Assembly (NCBI GenBank): GCA_023417285.1 | Contig: JAEZFR010000039.1 | Location: forward strand, 1 to 12,131 | Length of the DNA stretch: 12,131 nt | Direction of reading: 5' to 3' | Source: Bacillota bacterium | GTDB lineage: Bacteria > Bacillota > Clostridia > Acetivibrionales > DSM-1351 | Shown here: one piece after another, positions 1 through 6,480 of the stretch | How the letters are laid out: each line of letters opens with the position of its first letter | Position numbering within the stretch: the stretch's first letter is position 1 | Notes under the pieces: generated by a model | What the model was told of the DNA's origin: nothing | Seen by the model: the letters and a program-made list of their open reading frames with translations, nothing else | Databases searched by the model: none | Translations under genes and position numbers: made by a program

Positions 1-1443
1 ATTCAGATAGCCTGGGCTGTTTATTTTCCACCAATGGATACCCTTAATTCGTCCCTTGAAAGGGTTATAGCTCTCAAAGCATCTGTCCAAATCTTTTTTT
101 AAGGAGTCTAGATTGATTTCACCTGTCTTTACATCCATAGATAATCCAAAAGAGGATAATTCCTGATAGTTTCTTTCCACTGTTTGTAGAATATCCTCAT
201 CAAACGTGACCTCTTTTTCAGATTCTCTTTCCTTTACCCAAAGTTCTTGCTGAATCTTAGTCCAGACGTCCTTCATAGGAAAGGCGGTATCTATATCTTT
301 ATTTTGTTGCGGCGCTATTTTTTCACTGCTAGATTGAATTTTTTTTTTATTATTTTGCTCGGAGGCATTTTCTATTTCATAAAGCTTTTCTTCCACCAGA
401 TGTGCAATTGACTTCTGTGAAGGGGTCAATATAGGAGTGTTGTCCTCTAAGGCTTCATCAACTCCTATTTCATCAGCATGCTTTAGAGCGCGCTCTATGA
501 GTTTCGCTTCATATTCGCACGCAGTAGCATCGTCGCAATCGATTACGGTTTGCGTATTTGCAGCATTAAGTTCATTAATATTGCTAGAGCTAGCTGCATC
601 TGTTATATCCGATTGGGAGGTAAAAGAGTCTTTGGCCATCTCACTTTCCCGAAATATCGGAGATTCATTTTCAGAAAATGCTGCTGAGCTATCTTGAGAT
701 AATATATCTGGCTCATTTTCAGCAAATGCTACTGAGCTATCCTGAGATAATATATCTGGCTCATTTTCAGCAAATGCTGCTGAGCTATCCTGAGATAATA
801 TAGCTGACTCATTTTCAGCAAATGCTTCTGAACTATCTTGAGATAATATATCTGACTCATTTTCAGCAAATGCTTCTGAACTATCTTGAGATAATATATC
901 TGGCTCATTTTCAGCAAGCGCTGCTGAGCTATCTTGAGATAATATATCTGACTCATTTTCAGCAAGTGCTTTGTCTCGATTTTGTACTTCAAAAAATTCC
1001 TCAGTACCTCCATTCTCAAGAATTCTTTCAAACTTAGCTCTCCATTCCACTTCACCTTTGGGGTAAGCCACTAAAGGGCACATAGTTTTCTTTTTGAATC
1101 TTGACGTGGAAACTGAGATAACAGCCAAAACATCTATGTCTGAAAAGTTAAGCCTGTTCTTTTCAAGAACTTCTGTAATATCCTGTCTGACATCTGCCTT
1201 ACCCTTTGATAGTGGAAGCTCACAGAGTTTGGCTTGATGATGATGGTTGCCAGAGCAGGAAACTGCATATAGAGAGTAGCTTAACTCCTCTTTTTCATAG
1301 CATAAATTTTGTACTACTGCCTGCAGTTTAATAGTACGTCCATTAATTTCGGCCTTTAAGTAGCCGGAAGGGTTGGAAGAGTAACCGTAGCTACTATCCA
1401 TATTCTTAAAAATATAAAAAAGCCTTTGGTAAACGGTAGTCAT
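1..1443 (-). CDS. Unrecognised acidic repeat protein, N-terminal 481 residues (3' end outside window)
   Basis: The frame reads leftward from ATG at 1443-1441 and stays open to base 1, so the C-terminus is missing. A GAGG element lies about 10 bases upstream of the ATG. Residues 1-158 look like a folded domain rich in predicted beta strands (GYLKAEINGRTIKLQAVVQNL near 27-47). Residues 159-254 are six 16-residue repeats, consensus A-F-A-E-N-E-(S/P)-D-I-L-S-Q-D-S-S-A, and 255-270 is a decayed seventh. Residues 271-400 are polar and low in complexity. Residues 400-481 become structured again and end with an aromatic stretch, KGIHWWKINSPGYLN. I see no signal peptide or membrane segment, so a cytoplasmic or spore-associated protein is more likely than a secreted one. 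The repeat unit carries about four acidic residues and no basic ones, suggesting a disordered spacer. I do not recognise the family and assign no function. The gene is divergent from zapA. A TATAAT on the minus strand at 1534-1529 could be its -10, but no good -35 accompanies it. Confidence 0.85.
   Translation of the reverse strand, partial: MTTVYQRLFYIFKNMDSSYGYSSNPSGYLKAEINGRTIKLQAVVQNLCYEKEELSYSLYAVSCSGNHHHQAKLCELPLSKGKADVRQDITEVLEKNRLNFSDIDVLAVISVSTSRFKKKTMCPLVAYPKGEVEWRAKFERILENGGTEEFFEVQNRDKALAENESDILSQDSSAALAENEPDILSQDSSEAFAENESDILSQDSSEAFAENESAILSQDSSAAFAENEPDILSQDSSVAFAENEPDILSQDSSAAFSENESPIFRESEMAKDSFTSQSDITDAASSSNINELNAANTQTVIDCDDATACEYEAKLIERALKHADEIGVDEALEDNTPILTPSQKSIAHLVEEKLYEIENASEQNNKKKIQSSSEKIAPQQNKDIDTAFPMKDVWTKIQQELWVKERESEKEVTFDEDILQTVERNYQELSSFGLSMDVKTGEINLDSLKKDLDRCFESYNPFKGRIKGIHWWKINSPGYLN
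634..969 (-). repeat. 48-bp in-frame tandem repeat, six copies plus one degenerate
   Basis: Six contiguous 48-bp units occupy 969-922, 921-874, 873-826, 825-778, 777-730 and 729-682 on the minus strand. A degenerate seventh occupies 681-634. The units differ from one another at only a few positions: a TCA/CCA switch at codon 7, GAT/GCT at codon 8, CAA/CAG at codon 12 and variation at codon 16. There are no spacers between copies. Because 48 is divisible by three, the protein frame is preserved, and other frames also stay open, which creates spurious repetitive reading frames on both strands. The near-identity suggests recent expansion by slippage or unequal recombination. Confidence 0.95.
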
Positions 1444-1619
1444 TAAATATCATTCCTCGCTTTCTGCTTTTTTCTTGCAGGTAAATGTACTTAAAAAATA
1501 GCACCGTAACATTAAAATATATGCGTATATTATAAAAACTAGAAGTAAAACAAAAAGAATTAGTTTTCCACAATAAACAAGAAAAAGTAATTAATTTCAA
1601 TTAATAAAAAATAATATAT

Positions 1620-1648
1620 TTGCCGAAATATGTAATGTGTAGTATAAT
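1620..1648 (+). promoter_or_regulatory. Probable vegetative promoter of zapA
   Basis: TTGCCG at 1620-1625 and a perfect TATAAT at 1643-1648 are separated by 17 bases, the optimal spacing for the main sigma factor. The -10 lies about 35 bases upstream of the zapA start. The surrounding divergent intergenic region (1444-1683) is very AT-rich. It also holds a short dyad, AATATA-TGCG-TATATT, at 1516-1531 that may be chance in such a background. Confidence 0.6.
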
Positions 1649-1683
1649 TAAAAAAAATACATAAGATAAAGGAGTTGATTATA

Positions 1684-2139
1684 TTGACTTCAAATAGAAA
1701 CAAGGTTACAGTCAAAATTGCCGGCAAAGAATACACATTAGTTGGTGTAGAGTCGGATGAATATATTCAGAAGGTTGGCTTGTATATTGACAAGAAAATG
1801 AATGAAATAATGATCAGGAATAGTACTCTTAGTACCTCACTGGCGGCAGTACTTTCAGCTCTTAATGTAGCTGATGACTTTTTTAAGACCAGAGAGAGTG
1901 AGTATAAATTAAAGCAAGAGCTGATGGCTGCTAATCAGGAATTGCAAATGCTAAAGAATGAATGTAAACAGCTAAAGGAAGAGAATTCCTCGCTTTCTGG
2001 AAAGAATACAACCTTGCAATTGGAGTTGGCAAAGAGAGAAGCAGAACTTGGAGAAGTCCGTAAGAATACTTCACATAGTACTTCTGGCAAAGATCACAGG
2101 CCAATAAACCAGAAAGTAATAGCCGGTTACGACATGTAA
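1684..2139 (+). CDS. zapA: Cell division protein ZapA, with extended coiled-coil tail
   Basis: ZapA binds FtsZ at mid-cell and promotes protofilament bundling of the Z-ring. The N-terminal 70 residues match the family: NKVTVKIAGKEYTLVG, then DEYIQKVGLYIDKKMNEI, then the helix TSLAAVLSALNVADDFFK. Residues 70-127 are a long charged coiled coil (KLKQELMAANQELQMLKNEC and onward), and the last ~25 residues are a polar tail. At 151 residues it is clearly longer than the roughly 85-100 usual for ZapA. I place the start at TTG 1684 because the AAAGGAG ribosome site at 1668-1674 then has a 9-base spacer. The in-frame TTG at 1675 directly abuts that site, so it is unlikely. The gene has its own promoter and a probable terminator after it, so it may be transcribed alone. 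Family assignment is firm; the role of the extended tail is unknown. Confidence 0.9.
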   Translation: MTSNRNKVTVKIAGKEYTLVGVESDEYIQKVGLYIDKKMNEIMIRNSTLSTSLAAVLSALNVADDFFKTRESEYKLKQELMAANQELQMLKNECKQLKEENSSLSGKNTTLQLELAKREAELGEVRKNTSHSTSGKDHRPINQKVIAGYDM

Positions 2140-2157
2140 ATAAAAATTCTTTCAAGC

Positions 2158-2183
2158 TAGGGGTCAATCCTCTAACTTTTTTT
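2158..2183 (+). terminator. Probable rho-independent terminator after zapA
   Basis: TAGGGG at 2158-2163 pairs with CCTCTA at 2169-2174 (six pairs including one G-T wobble) around a 5-base loop. AC and a run of seven T at 2177-2183 follow. The stem is short, so termination may be partial. It lies 19 bases after the zapA stop codon. Confidence 0.5.
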
Positions 2184-2263
2184 AGGGTATAGGAATTTAT
2201 AAGTAATAGAGTGTTACAGAAGTGTTGGTAATGCTGAGATAGTAAAATAAGCACTGAATGGAT

Positions 2264-2292
2264 TTGCGAAGCAAATTTTCTTGTATTATACA
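2264..2292 (+). promoter_or_regulatory. Possible promoter of the metalloenzyme-U32-dut-hflX operon
   Basis: TTGCGA at 2264-2269 and TATACA at 2287-2292 are 17 bases apart, about 40 bases before the TTG start at 2333. Each hexamer matches consensus at only four of six positions, so this is tentative. A small hairpin, ATTTGC-GAA-GCAAAT at 2262-2276, overlaps the -35 and is followed by only a short T run. Confidence 0.35.
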
Positions 2293-2332
2293 ATGAACAA
2301 ATAGTAGCCTAATAAAGGAGGGAGCTGATAGC

Positions 2333-3223
2333 TTGAAGGTTATCTTTATATTTGTAGATGGATTTGGCGTAGGAGCTGAGGATAAAAGTATTAACCCTCT
2401 ATATGCTGCAAAAACAAGTGTACTTAGAAATCTTGTGGAGAATGCTGCTTTTCAAGCTGATGCAACGCTGGGAGTTCCGGGTCTACCTCAAAGCGCAACA
2501 GGACAAACAGCTTTATTTACCGGTGTTAATGCCCCCAAAGTTCTCAATAGGCATATGAGTGGACAACCTACTGTCACACTAAAAAAGCTTTTATACAAAA
2601 ATAACTTATTTATGAGCTTAAAAGATATGGGCTTATCGGTAGCAAGTTCAAATATTTATAGGGATGAATACATTGAAAAAATACTTGATGTTAAGGATCG
2701 CAAAAATCGGCCATCTGTAACCTCAGTTATGTGCATGGCATCAGCAGTTCCTTTTAGAAATTCTAGGAGTTTTCATACTGGTGAGGGCGTATACCATGAT
2801 ATAACAGGGAAAAAGCTTGTGGAGTGCGGGTATGATATAAAGGCTATTACTCCCCAAAAGGCTGCGCAAAACCTTTATGCTCTTAGTAGAAAATATGACT
2901 TAACATTGTTTGAACATTTTGTAACTGATATAGCGGGACATAAAGCAGAAATGCAGGAAGCAGTTAAGATTATTGAGACATTGGACAGCTTTTTGGAAAC
3001 ACTTATAGATAAAATGAACTTTGAAGAGGATGTCTTAATACTTACAAGTGACCATGGCAATATTGAGGACTTATCGGTTAATACTCACTCAATGAATAAG
3101 GTGCCTGTAATAATACTAGGAAAAAAGGCAAATACCATAGATATGAGAATTAATAGTCTTACGGATATAATGCCTTTTGTACTGAAATTGTTTGAAGCAA
3201 ATGCATCAGCAAATGGAGTTTAG
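2333..3223 (+). CDS. Alkaline-phosphatase-superfamily metalloenzyme (phosphoglycerate mutase/phosphopentomutase-like core)
   Basis: The 296-residue protein has the two-metal active-site layout of the cofactor-independent phosphoglycerate mutase, phosphopentomutase and alkaline phosphatase superfamily. D9 lies in the first strand (IFVDGFGVG). The nucleophile region is PQSATGQTALFTG (52-64), where S54 aligns with the mutase serine. D199 and H203 are in FVTDIAGHK, D240 and H241 in LTSDHGN, and H252 in NTHSM. All expected ligands are present, so it is probably active. It lacks the large inserted phosphotransferase domain of the ~510-residue mutase, so ordinary glycolytic mutase activity is unlikely; the substrate is unknown. 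The start is TTG at 2333, preceded by AAGGAGG at 2315-2321 with an 11-base spacer. The U32 gene begins 49 bases downstream with no terminator between, suggesting co-transcription. Superfamily is confident, specific reaction is not. Confidence 0.8.
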   Translation: MKVIFIFVDGFGVGAEDKSINPLYAAKTSVLRNLVENAAFQADATLGVPGLPQSATGQTALFTGVNAPKVLNRHMSGQPTVTLKKLLYKNNLFMSLKDMGLSVASSNIYRDEYIEKILDVKDRKNRPSVTSVMCMASAVPFRNSRSFHTGEGVYHDITGKKLVECGYDIKAITPQKAAQNLYALSRKYDLTLFEHFVTDIAGHKAEMQEAVKIIETLDSFLETLIDKMNFEEDVLILTSDHGNIEDLSVNTHSMNKVPVIILGKKANTIDMRINSLTDIMPFVLKLFEANASANGV

Positions 3224-3226
3224 AGC

Positions 3227-3297
3227 GTAGAGAATGCATCAACAAATTGGATTGTTTGAAGGGATGTAGAAAATGCATAGACAAATTGAACTGCTTG
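3227..3297 (+). repeat. Imperfect duplication of the U32 gene start region (39-bp period)
   Basis: The 32-base segments 3227-3258 and 3266-3297 match at 26 positions. Both contain AATGCAT followed by ACAAATTG. The second holds the real ATG of the U32 gene; the first holds an in-frame ATG at 3234 that would give the 11-residue peptide MHQQIGLFEGM before a TAG at 3267-3269. A weaker echo, AATGCATCAGCAAATGGA, lies at 3200-3217 inside the end of the upstream gene, and ATTGTTTGAAG occurs at both 3187-3197 and 3251-3261. Confidence 0.6.
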
Positions 3298-5951
3298 CAC
3301 CGGCGGGAAGCTATGATGCCTTTCTAGCTGCAGTTGAGAATGGTGCCAATGCTATTTATTTAGGTGGGAAACAGCTAAATGCAAGACAATCTGCCGGAAA
3401 TTTTGATGAACAAGAGTTGGAAAAAGCCATAGATTATGCACATTTAAGAGGTGTATCCGTTTATTTAACTATGAATACACTGGTACTTGACGCTGAGCTT
3501 GAGCAGGCTATTGAGTTTGCAAAGCTAGCATATAGTCTTGGTATAGATGCAATAATAGTGCAGGACTTGGGCTTTGCGGCTGCTATAAGAGAGCAGCTGC
3601 CCGAGGTTCACCTCCATGCCAGCACTCAAATGACTACTTACAGTCTTGAAGGGGTAAAGGAACTAGAGCAGCTTGGGTTTTCAAGAGTTGTGCTCGCCAG
3701 AGAATTGAGCCTAAATGAAATAGAATATATATGCAAGAATACAAGACTTGAGATTGAGGCCTTTGTACACGGTGCACTTTGCATCAGTTATTCAGGTCAA
3801 TGCCTTATGAGCAGTATTATAGGGGGTAGAAGTGGCAATAGGGGTAAGTGTGCCCAGCCGTGCAGACTGCCATATACCATGCTGAGAGAAGGCAATGCCG
3901 TTGGAGAAGGGTATTTGCTGAGCCCAAAGGATATCAGCTATATAGAGGATTTGGACAGGCTGGTAAAAGCAGGGGTGCATTCTTTTAAAATAGAAGGTAG
4001 AATGAAAAGCCCTGAGTATGTTGCTATGGTTGTGTCAAAGTATAGAAAATACCTGGACGAGGTTGTTAAGTACATTGATTTAGAAGAAAAGGCACAAACA
4101 GATGCACAAACAAATGCCCAGACAAATGCACAAGCAAATACCCAGACAATTTCACAAGCAAGTACGGATACTCGTTCAACAAGAGCTCATGTCTCTGAGC
4201 AGGACATGCATGAACTGATGCAAAGCTTCAATAGAGGTGGGTTTTCTAAAGGGTATCTCAATAAGAAAACAGGTCCCGATATGATGACTTACAAGAAACC
4301 AAAAAACTGGGGAACGTATTTGGGCGTTGTCGCTGCGCACAATGAGAAAACGGGTTCTCTTAGAATAAAGCTTGATAGTAATCTGAACATGGGGGATGGA
4401 ATAGAGGTATGGACAAATAGTATTGGTGCTGAGAGTCCTGGTGGTATTGTCACAAAAATTATTAAGGACAATCAACTTGTGAGAAATGCACAAGCCGGTG
4501 ATACTGTTACCGTGGAAATTATTCGGGGGAAAATCAGGAGCGGTAGCAAAATCTACAAGACTACTGATAAGGCACTAAATGAGCAGGCAAACAGAAGCTA
4601 TACCTCCGACGCATCAAGAAAACTACCTATCTGCGGTGAATTCTATATGCAAATGGGAGAACTGCCGAGACTTATTTTAAGGGATTATCGAGGTAATGAG
4701 GTGCTAAAATACGGTGAGGTTGTAGCTGAATTGGCACAGAACAAACCACTTTCCGAGCAGAGAATCAGAGAACAACTATGCAAAATGGGGTCTACTCCTT
4801 TTTATGTGGAGAACCTTAAAATAGATATTGATGATGGTTTGGTACTTCCAATAAGCGAGCTCAATAATATAAGAAGGCTAGCAACACAGGAGTTGGAAGA
4901 ATTAATTGTCGCTAGCTACAAAAGACAGGTTAAAAGAGGTTATATAAAAGCCGACAGACTAAATAACACGGAGGGCATTACCGACACCATTACCGGCACC
5001 AATAAGCAGGTGGTATCAGCTGAAACTTTGGTGTCAGCTAAACCCTTGCTGTCAGCTAAGCCAGTATTAACGGAGAAACCATTATTAAGAACAAAGCCAT
5101 TGCTATCAGCTATATTCTACAGTGAATCCAGGGGTGTTGAGCTATCAAAACTTGATGTTGACAGGCTGTATATTCCGTTTAATCAGCTTTTATCAAAGGA
5201 CAGGCAAAAGGACGTCACAGAAGCCAGAGCCAAGGGAGTAGAAATATACGCTGCTATTCCCGCTATCACTAGGGGAAAGTGGAATGAGCTGGTTAAAAAT
5301 AATATAAAAAATATAGAGCTAATAATAGACGGATTTTTGTGTGGAGGTTTATCCACTATAAATATACTTAAGCAATATCAAATTGTGGATAGCACAAGGA
5401 TATTTGGGGATTATTCTCTAAATGTATTAAACGGCAGAACGCTAGAACAGCTAAAGGAACTTGGTTTCTCGGGTGCTATGCTCTCGTATGAGCTCAATCT
5501 CCGGAACATAGAGCAGCTCGATATACCTGACGGCTTTTTGGTTGAGGCAGGGGTATATGGAAAGCTTCCTGTCATGACCAGTGAGTACTGCCCCATTGGA
5601 AGTGTGTGTGCCGGCAGGTCGCCGGAAGGCTGCAGCGCAATATGCAGAGGGGGCACATATCACCTGAAGGACCGTATGGGAGCACGTTTCCCCGTAACGG
5701 GAGATCCTATCGATTGTAGAAGTACCATCTACAATGCAAATACTTTGTTTGCTCCGGATGCTATAAGTAAGCTGGCTAAGGGAAATATTGATTATCTACG
5801 GCTTAGCTTTGTTGATGAAAGTGCAGAAGAAATATACAATATAATTAATGTACACCGACAATTAATTAATGGAGAGCAGGCGGATACAGATATCATTGAA
5901 GAAATTAGGGCACGCGGCACTACAAAGGGGCACTTCAACAGAGGTGTATAG
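3273..5951 (+). CDS. U32 family protein with DUF3656 (RlhA-like), long two-headed form
   Basis: U32 proteins with a DUF3656 region include E. coli RlhA, which is needed for hydroxylation of 23S rRNA cytidine 2501. Relatives TrhP and UbiU/UbiV hydroxylate tRNA or ubiquinone precursors, so 'peptidase' is probably a misnomer. Residues 1-265 are the U32 barrel, with the signature EAFVHGALCISYSGQCLMSS at 162-181 and GKCAQPCR at 191-198. C170, C177, C193 and C197 are candidate iron-sulfur ligands. Residues 310-560 cover the FNRGGFSKGYL motif and a DUF3656-like region ending in DIDDGLVLPISELNNIRR. Residues 611-870 form a second barrel-like part with its own cysteine cluster (C773, C779, C787, C791, C815). 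At 892 residues it is far longer than the ~650 of RlhA, owing to this C-terminal part and two repetitive linkers (274-297, 569-613). ATG 3273 is the first start after an in-frame stop at 3267, with AAGGG at 3259-3263. dut follows after 27 bases. Exact substrate is inferred. Confidence 0.88.
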   Translation: MHRQIELLAPAGSYDAFLAAVENGANAIYLGGKQLNARQSAGNFDEQELEKAIDYAHLRGVSVYLTMNTLVLDAELEQAIEFAKLAYSLGIDAIIVQDLGFAAAIREQLPEVHLHASTQMTTYSLEGVKELEQLGFSRVVLARELSLNEIEYICKNTRLEIEAFVHGALCISYSGQCLMSSIIGGRSGNRGKCAQPCRLPYTMLREGNAVGEGYLLSPKDISYIEDLDRLVKAGVHSFKIEGRMKSPEYVAMVVSKYRKYLDEVVKYIDLEEKAQTDAQTNAQTNAQANTQTISQASTDTRSTRAHVSEQDMHELMQSFNRGGFSKGYLNKKTGPDMMTYKKPKNWGTYLGVVAAHNEKTGSLRIKLDSNLNMGDGIEVWTNSIGAESPGGIVTKIIKDNQLVRNAQAGDTVTVEIIRGKIRSGSKIYKTTDKALNEQANRSYTSDASRKLPICGEFYMQMGELPRLILRDYRGNEVLKYGEVVAELAQNKPLSEQRIREQLCKMGSTPFYVENLKIDIDDGLVLPISELNNIRRLATQELEELIVASYKRQVKRGYIKADRLNNTEGITDTITGTNKQVVSAETLVSAKPLLSAKPVLTEKPLLRTKPLLSAIFYSESRGVELSKLDVDRLYIPFNQLLSKDRQKDVTEARAKGVEIYAAIPAITRGKWNELVKNNIKNIELIIDGFLCGGLSTINILKQYQIVDSTRIFGDYSLNVLNGRTLEQLKELGFSGAMLSYELNLRNIEQLDIPDGFLVEAGVYGKLPVMTSEYCPIGSVCAGRSPEGCSAICRGGTYHLKDRMGARFPVTGDPIDCRSTIYNANTLFAPDAISKLAKGNIDYLRLSFVDESAEEIYNIINVHRQLINGEQADTDIIEEIRARGTTKGHFNRGV
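4092..4163 (+). repeat. 12-bp tandem repeats in U32 linker 1 (AQTN-type)
   Basis: Six consecutive 4-codon units encode AQTD, AQTN, AQTN, AQAN, TQTI and SQAS (residues 274-297). They sit between the first barrel and the FNRGGF motif. Codons vary between GCA/GCC and CAA/CAG, so the array is not brand new. The encoded stretch is Gln/Asn/Thr-rich and presumably a flexible surface loop. Confidence 0.85.
4977..5000 (+). repeat. Two 12-bp tandem units in U32 linker 2 (ITDT/ITGT)
   Basis: ATTACCGACACC is followed directly by ATTACCGGCACC, which differs at a single base. Together they encode ITDTITGT at residues 569-576. The pair lies just after the DUF3656-like region and 12 bases before a second, different repeat array in the same linker. 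Confidence 0.75.
5013..5111 (+). repeat. 18-bp degenerate tandem repeats in U32 linker 2 (LSAKPL-type)
   Basis: Five 6-codon units encode VSAETL, VSAKPL, LSAKPV, LTEKPL and LRTKPL, followed by a half unit LSA (residues 581-613). The DNA of the first three shares a TCAGCT core. The array is Lys/Pro-rich, in contrast to the neutral Gln-rich linker 1. It joins the DUF3656-like region to the C-terminal barrel-like part. Confidence 0.85.
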
Positions 5952-5978
5952 AAATGTAAATGTTATTGGAGGATTAAT

Positions 5979-6479
5979 ATGTCAGTTGAGGTTTTTATAG
6001 AATTATGCAGGCAGGATGCGGTGTTGCCAAAGTATGCAAATCCTGGCGATGCTGGAATGGACGTATATGCGGCTGAAGATGTCATCATTCTTCCCGGGGA
6101 AACAGTAATAGTACCTACTGGCTTGAAACTTGCAATACCTGTTGGGTATGAGATTCAGGTACGCCCAAGGAGCGGTATTTCAGTAAAGACTCCTCTGAGG
6201 CTGCCCAACTCTCCTGGCACCATTGATGCAGGTTATCGGGACGAGCTAGGAATTATTATGAATAACACCTCCTGCCAGTGTCAGATTGACGATGCAGAGG
6301 CAATATACTCAATTAATGAAAAGGGTAATAAAAAGGGAAGCTATTGTATAAAAAAGGGTGACAGAATAGCTCAGATAGTATTGCAGGTAGTTCCTGAGAT
6401 ACAGTTTAAGCAAGTTGATTCAGTAGCAGATATCGGTATGAATAGAGGCGGGGGCTTTGGCTCTTCAGGAGTGAGATAA
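5979..6479 (+). CDS. dut: Deoxyuridine 5'-triphosphate nucleotidohydrolase (trimeric dUTPase)
   Basis: The enzyme hydrolyses dUTP to dUMP and pyrophosphate, keeping uracil out of DNA and supplying dUMP for thymidylate synthesis. All five motifs of the homotrimeric family are visible: I, PGDAGMDVYA (22-31); II, PRSGIS (63-68); III, GTIDAGYRDELGIIMNN (80-96) with catalytic D83; IV, GDRIAQIVL (127-135); V, NRGGGFGSSG (155-164) with the uracil-stacking F160. Motif III has YRDE where YRGE is usual. Between motifs III and IV there are about 30 residues instead of roughly 10, including three cysteines, which makes the 166-residue protein slightly longer than the usual ~145-150. GGAGG at 5968-5972 with a 6-base spacer supports the ATG. 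The hflX start follows the stop codon after one base, so the two are almost certainly translationally coupled. Confidence 0.95.
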   Translation: MSVEVFIELCRQDAVLPKYANPGDAGMDVYAAEDVIILPGETVIVPTGLKLAIPVGYEIQVRPRSGISVKTPLRLPNSPGTIDAGYRDELGIIMNNTSCQCQIDDAEAIYSINEKGNKKGSYCIKKGDRIAQIVLQVVPEIQFKQVDSVADIGMNRGGGFGSSGVR

Positions 6480-6480
6480 T

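Noticed and set aside
437..697. Rightward 86-codon open frame
   Set aside because: It is antisense to the long leftward coding frame, has no good ribosome binding site and reads as low-complexity serine/alanine shadow sequence.
634..969. CRISPR-like array
   Set aside because: The 48-bp units are contiguous with no unique spacers, and they encode a protein repeat in frame.
729..1055. Repetitive open frame on the minus strand rich in LLKMSQIYYLKIAQ, and the matching rightward frame at 822-1037
   Set aside because: Both are other-frame readings of the 48-bp repeat. Since the period is divisible by three, all frames stay open. The 1443-to-1 frame continues far beyond the array and has a ribosome site.
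1406..1600. Leftward 64-codon frame overlapping the start of the repeat protein
   Set aside because: It lies mostly in AT-rich intergenic DNA and ends within the first codons of the longer gene in another frame; no family features.
2262..2280. Hairpin ATTTGC-GAA-GCAAAT as a second terminator
   Set aside because: The stem is only six A/T-rich pairs with a very short T run, and it overlaps a plausible promoter for the following gene.
1931..2293. Leftward 120-codon frame opposite the end of zapA
   Set aside because: It is antisense to the zapA coiled coil and terminator region, and its composition is not protein-like.
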